Of a stretch of 64,000 nucleotides of DNA, positions 58,630 through 64,000 are shown in pieces. Position 1 is the stretch's first letter. Each line of letters opens with the position of its first letter. This DNA is from Candidatus Jettenia caeni (lineage in GTDB: Bacteria; Planctomycetota; Brocadiia; Brocadiales; Brocadiaceae), in the NCBI GenBank assembly GCA_000296795.1, contig BAFH01000003.1, positions 186,401 through 250,400 on the forward strand. The letters are read 5' to 3'. Position numbers and translations under genes: made by a program. Below the pieces are notes generated by a model that saw nothing but the letters and a program-made list of their open reading frames with translations, was not told the DNA's origin and searched no databases.

Positions 58630-61600
58630 ATGCCTATAAATAAAATCACTAAGAATGGAAATAAAAAGAAACAAGAAGAGCTAATAGGACTCATCAATTC
58701 TCGCATAGAGAAGCTTCGCCCAAAATTACTGGACCTGAGTCGCCGAAATCCGCTTCTATCAACTCGATTCTCTGACAAATCCAATTCTCATATTAGAGTT
58801 GTAGACGAATTGCCTAATGTCTTGTTTCAAGAAATTGGCGAAAGGACGATGCAATTTTTACCTTTGCCGCCATTAGATGGTGATCCCAAGGATGAAACCA
58901 CGCGACAATTTAAGGATTCATTGGCTGATGCCTGTATAACAGATGACATTTATAAAAAGAATTTGGAATCAATTGATCCAGATGACTCAAATGCTCCTGA
59001 TAAATTGGCTCAAGCTGAACGGGAATTAAAAGATCGCGTTCGGGTTAAACTAGGAATGGCTCCACGGCAAACAATGAAAAATCTATCACTTGTTCAGCAC
59101 GCCAGAAACAACAACATTTCTCCAAGCTATGATTTGCCCTTGCCTAACGAAGCACATAAGGATGGACGGCACAAAGACAATAAAGTTCAAACACTACTAT
59201 TGCCCGATTTATTAGAACGGAGATTAAATGCGATTTTGTCGAAATGCACAACATGGATTCAAGAAACGGGCATTGACGTGCTTCGCGTTGCATTTGGCTT
59301 CTTAGAATGGAACGATACAAATGACTCTCGTCCGGCATTAGCCCCCTTGATGTTGGTTTCGGTTCAAATTGAAAAACATAAGACACAAAAAGGATTTCAG
59401 TTCACGATTACAAGCCTGGGTGATACTCCAGAATTCAATACGATTCTAGCGGAAAAGCTCAAAATCGATTTTGGTCTAGAATTACCAAAATTTAAAGAAA
59501 ATATAACTCCGGAAGATTACTTTCTTGAGGTTTCAAAATTATCGCCAAGAGGCCTGCAATGGCGGGTTAGAAGACAAGTAGCTATTGGAGTTTTTCCGTC
59601 TGCCAGAATGGCTATGTATCATGATCTGGATACTTCATCATGGGATTTTGGAAACCAACCCGTGATAAATAATTTATTTGGTGATGCGAGTTTGGCACAA
59701 GGAACTTCGCTTTTCGGTGATGAGTATGACATTGATGATCCCTCAATTGAGATTAAAGTTCCTCTCACCGTAATGGATTCTGACTCTTCACAATTTAGCG
59801 TAATGGTTGATGTCGCAGATGGGAAAAACATTGCAGTTGAAGGTCCTCCCGGAACTGGCAAATCACAAACAATCGTTAATACGATTGCATCAGCATTAGC
59901 GCAAGGCAAAAAAATTTTATTCGTGGCAGAGAAGATGGCCGCTTTAGAGGTTGTCAGATCACGTCTCGAAGCTTGTAAGTTGGGGCCATTTTTACTTACT
60001 TTGCAAGCAGTCAGGTCTGCTAAAGAACAAGTCGTAGACTCAATTCGAGATAGAATTTCTTTAGGGAATGAGATTAATCCAAGGAATTATGAGGAAACAC
60101 TAGAAGAATTTAAGAATACACGTACTAAATTGCAGAATTATATTCAAGTCATTTCGTCTGTATATGGCGAAACTGACATGACTGTTTATGAAATAATTGG
60201 GCACAGCATTTCAACACGCAAGCTTTTTAATGAGTTGCCGGAAGAAGTGCGATCCGCCCCTATCCCCAAACCGGGACAAATTAATAAACAAACCTTAAAG
60301 AATATTTCTTCCCTATGTGACTGTCTGGAAGAATCTTGGGATGAATCTAATTCACATAAAAAGTATTGGCGAGAAATTGGCGTGGCAAATGTGGATCTCT
60401 TTAGCGCTGACGAAATATTAAATTCTGCAGCCAAGGTTGCTAGGGAATTTAAACAGTCCGCGAATAAGCGGGGCCATCTATTAGAGATAGGTCTTAGCGA
60501 AGAGATGGAATGCTCTAAACTCAAAAAGATCTGGGAAGCATTGAATAAATTGCCAGCCAATCGAACAGAGATAAACATTCAATTAATAAAGCGGTTGTCG
60601 TCTAGTAGTGCTATTGATCAGACAAGAGGTTTTTTTTCAAAAATTGATAAATTCAAAAAAAGCAAAAATCTTATAAGTGCGATTTTGATCGATCCTTTGG
60701 AGCATAGTACAGCAAGCAATTTGTTAAGAATGAGCCAGTTGGCTAAAGAATTAAGTTTGTCTGAATTATCAGAGGAAGAAGCTAATAAAAAGCTTGCGAA
60801 AATGCGAGAGGATGAAAAGAAAATAAAAGCAGCGCTGGGCATTTATGATGAGCTGCGCAGGCAAGTAAAAGATATCGATTGTATTTCAATAAAATTCTTA
60901 ATCGCTCTATGTGAAGTAGCTCAAGACACAGAAAGAAAAATTCTTATATTAAGAGCTGCGCGATTTGAAAAGCCTGAGGTTAAAGATTTTCTCTTAAAAT
61001 ATAAAGCTGAAGCGAAATCTTTACAGGAAAGATATAAGGAATTATCAAAAATATTTAATTTATCCACATCGCCTTATGTGGATGATTTAGTGCGCCATTG
61101 CGAAGTCCTTTCGAAGGCTGGTTTCTTTTCTGTTCTATCGCCTAAATATCATGCTGCAAAAAGATTTTATAAATCAATCGCACAAACTGGGAAATGGGAT
61201 GGAGCCAAATCGGTTATTTTATTGAAACAATTAGTTTTATGGATTAGAGGAGAGAAATCGTTTGCTTGTGATGAGCAAATAAAAGAATTATTAAAATCCC
61301 ACTTTAACGGAATGAATACTAATTTTGAAATCTTTGAAAAATTATTGGACTTTTATGAGCTGGCAGAAAACAAGCTTAGAGGTCTTGGTAATAAGAATCT
61401 TCGAGGGTTTTTATTTTCCGCCCCTCTTGACTCAGTTATGTCGCTTCCAAAGTTGGATGCCGACAATCCTCTCTATCAGTTTCCAGACGAAACAATCGAC
61501 AGCCTTTTGTATAATGCTAGACAGATGAGAGAAGAAATAAACTTATACGAAAAATCACTGAGCGAGTTTATTGATTTATCAAGATTGTTTTGCTATCCAA

Positions 61601-63768
61601 AGGATGTTCATGTATCTGAATTAATTAAAATAGCCTGCCAGGTTGAGCAGCTTTATACGTTATGTCTCGAAATATCAAATGATCAGAATATGAAAAATCT
61701 CTTGGCCGAATATCATTCAGGAGTTGAAACAAATGCTGTTCTTGTTGAGCCATCGTTAAAAGTGGCAGAGATCGCAGTGGATTTAGGCGATAATTTTGGA
61801 AAAATTTATTTGAATTCCATAGAAAATGATTCGATTCAGAAGCATTGCGATGTTATAGAACAAATCCTAAAAGCTGATTCAGATGCAGAAGCGGAGTTGA
61901 AAAATTTGACATCACTAATAGAGTCTGATCCTCAATGCCTTCGCAAAGATATGAGCCGAATTGCCTTTTCAGAGTTTATGGCTGAGGCTTCATTGGATAA
62001 AGAAGGACTTATTGCTCATTCTGTGGTGGCTCAGAATATTAAAGATGCAGCCAATGAAGGATATGAAGCTGTCATAAAAGCTTTTTCGAAAACAAAAAAT
62101 TATTATCAGGACTTATCTAAAAATATTGTTGCATTGATAGCTCAGGCAATGGCTAGAGAAGTTTATAAAAGTCACGGCAAGGTTTTGTCCAGTTTTAATG
62201 GGATTAAATTAGATAAACTTCGTAAAGAAGTTGCAGCCCTTGATAAATCTATTCTCGAACTCTCCCGTAAACGCCTTCGGGTAAAATTGATAAAAGAAGC
62301 AAATCCGCCCGAAGGTAGTAGATCAGGAAAACGAAGCGAATGGACGGATATGAACCTCATCCAACATGAAGTATCAAAGAAAACCAGATTTGTTCCTGTC
62401 CGAGATCTAACGAGCAGGGCTGGCAGAGCACTTTTAGAGATCAAACCTTGCTGGATGGTTTCTCCTTTGGCGGTAGCACAATACATTCCTAAAGGCATAA
62501 TCGACTTTGATTTAGTTATCATTGACGAAGCTTCACAAATGACGCCTCAAGATTCTGTAGGTGCTTTAGTTAGAGCAAAACAAGCAATGATAGTAGGTGA
62601 TACCAATCAGTTGCCTCCGACAAGTTTCTTTCAAAAATTCATCGATGACGATGAGGAAGACGAAAACGAAGAAGTAATTACAGAAGAGTCTATTCTTGAA
62701 ATGGCAAATGCGGTTTTCCGCCCAGCAAGAAGGCTTAAATGGCATTACCGTTCAAGACATTCAGGCCTAATTGCTTTTTCAAACAAGTACGTATACGACA
62801 ACGATTTGGTAGTTTTCCCTTCCCCAGTCGAAAACCATCCACATATGGGAGTGTCCTATCGAAAAATCAATGGGCTTTATTCCAAAGGAACAAATCCAGT
62901 AGAAGCCAAAGTTATGGTCGATGCAGTCATTAATTTCATGCATCAGAATAAAGAGAAATCTCTTGGCGTAGTTGTTCTGAATCAGAAGCAAAAGGATTTA
63001 ATTATGCAAGAAATGGATCACGCCTTAGTTAATGATTCGATCGCACAAAAATATGTTGAGCATTGGGAGAAAAATCGGGATGGACTGGAGTCGTTTTTTG
63101 TAAAAAACCTTGAGAATGTCCAAGGCGATGAAAGAGATGTAATATTCATAGGAACGGTATACGGTCCAGAAAAAGAAAATGCTCCTGTGATGCAGCGGTT
63201 TGGCCCTATTAATGGTATCACTGGGAAAAGAAGATTGAATGTTCTCTTTACCCGTGCCAAACAGCAAATCGTTACTTTTTCATCAATGACTTCAAATGAT
63301 GTCCGTGCAGATAACAGAGTTAATGAAGGTGTATTAATGCTTAAGAAGTGGTTGGAATACGGTGCTACTGGACATCTCTTAGTAGATGAATTAAATATTT
63401 CTCGAGAACCGGACTCGATGTTTGAACAATATGTAATTGATCAATTAAAAGCCATGGGTTGTGAATTGATGTCCCAAGTAGGTGTTGCAGGATATTTTAT
63501 AGATATAGGTGTTAAACATTCTAATTGGTCGCACGGGTTCATAATGGGCGTTGAATGTGACGGCGCATCTTATCATTCCTCAAAGTCGGCTCGGGATAGA
63601 GATCGCTTACGCCAAGAAGTGTTGGTGGGGCTAGGTTGGCATTTACATCGTATTTGGTCTACAGATTGGTTTGATGATCCCATTCGACAAAGCGAACGCT
63701 TACGTGAAGCTGTTCAAAAAAGGCTTGAAGAATTAAAAAAAAGGGGTCTTTTCCCAATTAGTTGCTAA
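58630..63768 (+). CDS. DUF4011/SF1 helicase with C-terminal Vsr-like nuclease, candidate defence protein
   Basis: This protein of about 1,712 residues starts with a DUF4011 region (KLRPKLLDLSRRNPLLSTRFSDKSNSHIRVVDELPNVLF; residues about 20-60 onward, including QHARNNNISPSYDLPLP). A split superfamily I helicase follows: Walker A VEGPPGTGKSQTIVNTIA near 402-419, then about 850 residues of helical insert, then Walker B DLVIIDEASQMTPQDS near 1294-1309, GDTNQLPPTSFF, and motif VI RRLNVLFTRAKQQ near 1535. The last 110 residues (MFEQYVIDQLKAMGC ... IMGVECDGASYHSSKSARDRDRLRQEVLVGLGWHLHRIWSTDWF) are a Vsr/DUF559-like nuclease. Single-gene helicase-Vsr proteins such as Hhe are known anti-phage systems; this gene fits that class but function is unproven. 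Start: ATG at 58630, with 58615 as an alternative. Confidence 0.85.
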   Translation: MPINKITKNGNKKKQEELIGLINSRIEKLRPKLLDLSRRNPLLSTRFSDKSNSHIRVVDELPNVLFQEIGERTMQFLPLPPLDGDPKDETTRQFKDSLADACITDDIYKKNLESIDPDDSNAPDKLAQAERELKDRVRVKLGMAPRQTMKNLSLVQHARNNNISPSYDLPLPNEAHKDGRHKDNKVQTLLLPDLLERRLNAILSKCTTWIQETGIDVLRVAFGFLEWNDTNDSRPALAPLMLVSVQIEKHKTQKGFQFTITSLGDTPEFNTILAEKLKIDFGLELPKFKENITPEDYFLEVSKLSPRGLQWRVRRQVAIGVFPSARMAMYHDLDTSSWDFGNQPVINNLFGDASLAQGTSLFGDEYDIDDPSIEIKVPLTVMDSDSSQFSVMVDVADGKNIAVEGPPGTGKSQTIVNTIASALAQGKKILFVAEKMAALEVVRSRLEACKLGPFLLTLQAVRSAKEQVVDSIRDRISLGNEINPRNYEETLEEFKNTRTKLQNYIQVISSVYGETDMTVYEIIGHSISTRKLFNELPEEVRSAPIPKPGQINKQTLKNISSLCDCLEESWDESNSHKKYWREIGVANVDLFSADEILNSAAKVAREFKQSANKRGHLLEIGLSEEMECSKLKKIWEALNKLPANRTEINIQLIKRLSSSSAIDQTRGFFSKIDKFKKSKNLISAILIDPLEHSTASNLLRMSQLAKELSLSELSEEEANKKLAKMREDEKKIKAALGIYDELRRQVKDIDCISIKFLIALCEVAQDTERKILILRAARFEKPEVKDFLLKYKAEAKSLQERYKELSKIFNLSTSPYVDDLVRHCEVLSKAGFFSVLSPKYHAAKRFYKSIAQTGKWDGAKSVILLKQLVLWIRGEKSFACDEQIKELLKSHFNGMNTNFEIFEKLLDFYELAENKLRGLGNKNLRGFLFSAPLDSVMSLPKLDADNPLYQFPDETIDSLLYNARQMREEINLYEKSLSEFIDLSRLFCYPKDVHVSELIKIACQVEQLYTLCLEISNDQNMKNLLAEYHSGVETNAVLVEPSLKVAEIAVDLGDNFGKIYLNSIENDSIQKHCDVIEQILKADSDAEAELKNLTSLIESDPQCLRKDMSRIAFSEFMAEASLDKEGLIAHSVVAQNIKDAANEGYEAVIKAFSKTKNYYQDLSKNIVALIAQAMAREVYKSHGKVLSSFNGIKLDKLRKEVAALDKSILELSRKRLRVKLIKEANPPEGSRSGKRSEWTDMNLIQHEVSKKTRFVPVRDLTSRAGRALLEIKPCWMVSPLAVAQYIPKGIIDFDLVIIDEASQMTPQDSVGALVRAKQAMIVGDTNQLPPTSFFQKFIDDDEEDENEEVITEESILEMANAVFRPARRLKWHYRSRHSGLIAFSNKYVYDNDLVVFPSPVENHPHMGVSYRKINGLYSKGTNPVEAKVMVDAVINFMHQNKEKSLGVVVLNQKQKDLIMQEMDHALVNDSIAQKYVEHWEKNRDGLESFFVKNLENVQGDERDVIFIGTVYGPEKENAPVMQRFGPINGITGKRRLNVLFTRAKQQIVTFSSMTSNDVRADNRVNEGVLMLKKWLEYGATGHLLVDELNISREPDSMFEQYVIDQLKAMGCELMSQVGVAGYFIDIGVKHSNWSHGFIMGVECDGASYHSSKSARDRDRLRQEVLVGLGWHLHRIWSTDWFDDPIRQSERLREAVQKRLEELKKRGLFPISC

Positions 63769-63788
63769 AAGCAAAGGCACTTTTAATG
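63747..63788. repeat. 41-bp direct repeat, right copy
   Basis: TCTTTTCCCAATTAGTTGCT and then AAAAGCAAAGGCACTTTTAA. It includes the helicase stop codon, so the last five codons of the gene lie in the repeat. Confidence 0.8.
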
Positions 63789-63853
63789 ATCAGAGAAAAA
63801 TACCGAACATCATGAAATCCATAAGCCTTTCTTTTACAATAGTTTAGACAAAT

Positions 63854-64000
63854 TTAAGCGGCAATAGTGCCGTAATTTCTCAGTTCTTGATAAACTGATT
63901 GTATTTTTTCATTGTTAGGGTCAAGTTCTAATTTTGATAAAAATAAGTTGAGCAGGAATTCGTTCGTATAAGTTCGTTTGAGAGAGGCCAGAGAAAATCC
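63854..64000 (-). CDS. Partial gene at the right edge, product unknown
   Basis: The 48 C-terminal residues (GFSLASLKRTYTNEFLLNLF, then LSKLELDPNNEKIQSVYQELRNYGTIAA, stop) of a minus-strand gene. The sequence looks like a helical globular C-terminus. Nothing identifies it. It is convergent with the helicase gene, 85 bp away. Confidence 0.6.
   Translation of the reverse strand, partial: GFSLASLKRTYTNEFLLNLFLSKLELDPNNEKIQSVYQELRNYGTIAA

Noticed and set aside
58251-58784. 177-codon minus-strand frame as a complete gene
   Set aside because: Only the middle 43 residues are HipA-like; the rest is antisense to the helicase start and unrelated sequence, so I report a fragment instead.

Overview
The window looks like chromosome from an anammox-type planctomycete (order Brocadiales). 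The 16S gene carries near-matches to the target sites of two anammox probes (one mismatch to Amx368, two to Amx820). The gene content fits: cell-shape genes, outer-membrane lipid transport, cytochrome-like CxxCH motifs and abundant decayed mobile DNA. The probe mismatches hint at a divergent member; I do not assign a genus.

Layout. (1) 1-8110, minus strand: a cell-shape operon mreB-mreC-mreD-mrdA(PBP2)-rodA, followed by a B12-binding radical SAM gene and the start of folK. A near-consensus promoter precedes mreB. (2) 8106-10934: lnt and moeA. (3) 10935-11728: repeat-rich spacer. (4) 11729-15013: a lipoprotein gene and an MlaE/MlaF/MlaD-type lipid ABC system. (5) 15100-17545: a 141-bp MITE, then a secreted matrixin-like metalloprotease plus a small exported protein, behind a probable c-di-GMP-I riboswitch and an intrinsic terminator. 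(6) 17743-21843: an O-antigen-ligase/TPR protein and an ADP-forming acyl-CoA synthetase alpha subunit. (7) 22090-34892: a moxR-DUF58-BatA/VWA cluster split by about 8.5 kb of accessory DNA. That DNA holds an IS1634-like element, a decayed transposase, a MopE-like metal-binding protein, a broken secreted hydrolase, and a truncated group II intron that itself carries a small MITE and an IS4-type element. (8) 35083-41914: beta-propeller protein, miaB, YihY/BrkB-like membrane protein, nfeD plus SPFH pair, corA. (9) 42165-47849: a complete rRNA operon (three tandem promoters, 16S, tRNA-Ile, tRNA-Ala, 23S, 5S, terminator). (10) 48118-51419: hbd-like dehydrogenase, nadC, purD.

(11) From the initiator tRNA at 51629 to the right edge lies an integrated element. 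An integrase abuts the tRNA 3' end and is followed by an excisionase-like HTH gene, a small gene, a primase-helicase and a phage replication-O-like gene, all on the minus strand. No capsid or tail genes are visible. This int-xis-pri-rep order resembles phage satellites or integrative plasmids. Its distal part holds a transposase scar, a hipA toxin fragment and a 1,712-residue DUF4011/SF1 helicase with a C-terminal Vsr-like nuclease domain. That last gene is the best candidate defence system here and is bracketed by a 41-bp direct repeat.

The most notable individual signals are the satellite-like island with its helicase-nuclease cargo, the c-di-GMP riboswitch upstream of a metalloprotease, a CxxCH motif inside PBP2, the triple GTAGTTAC target duplication, and a structured leader ending at the moxR start codon.
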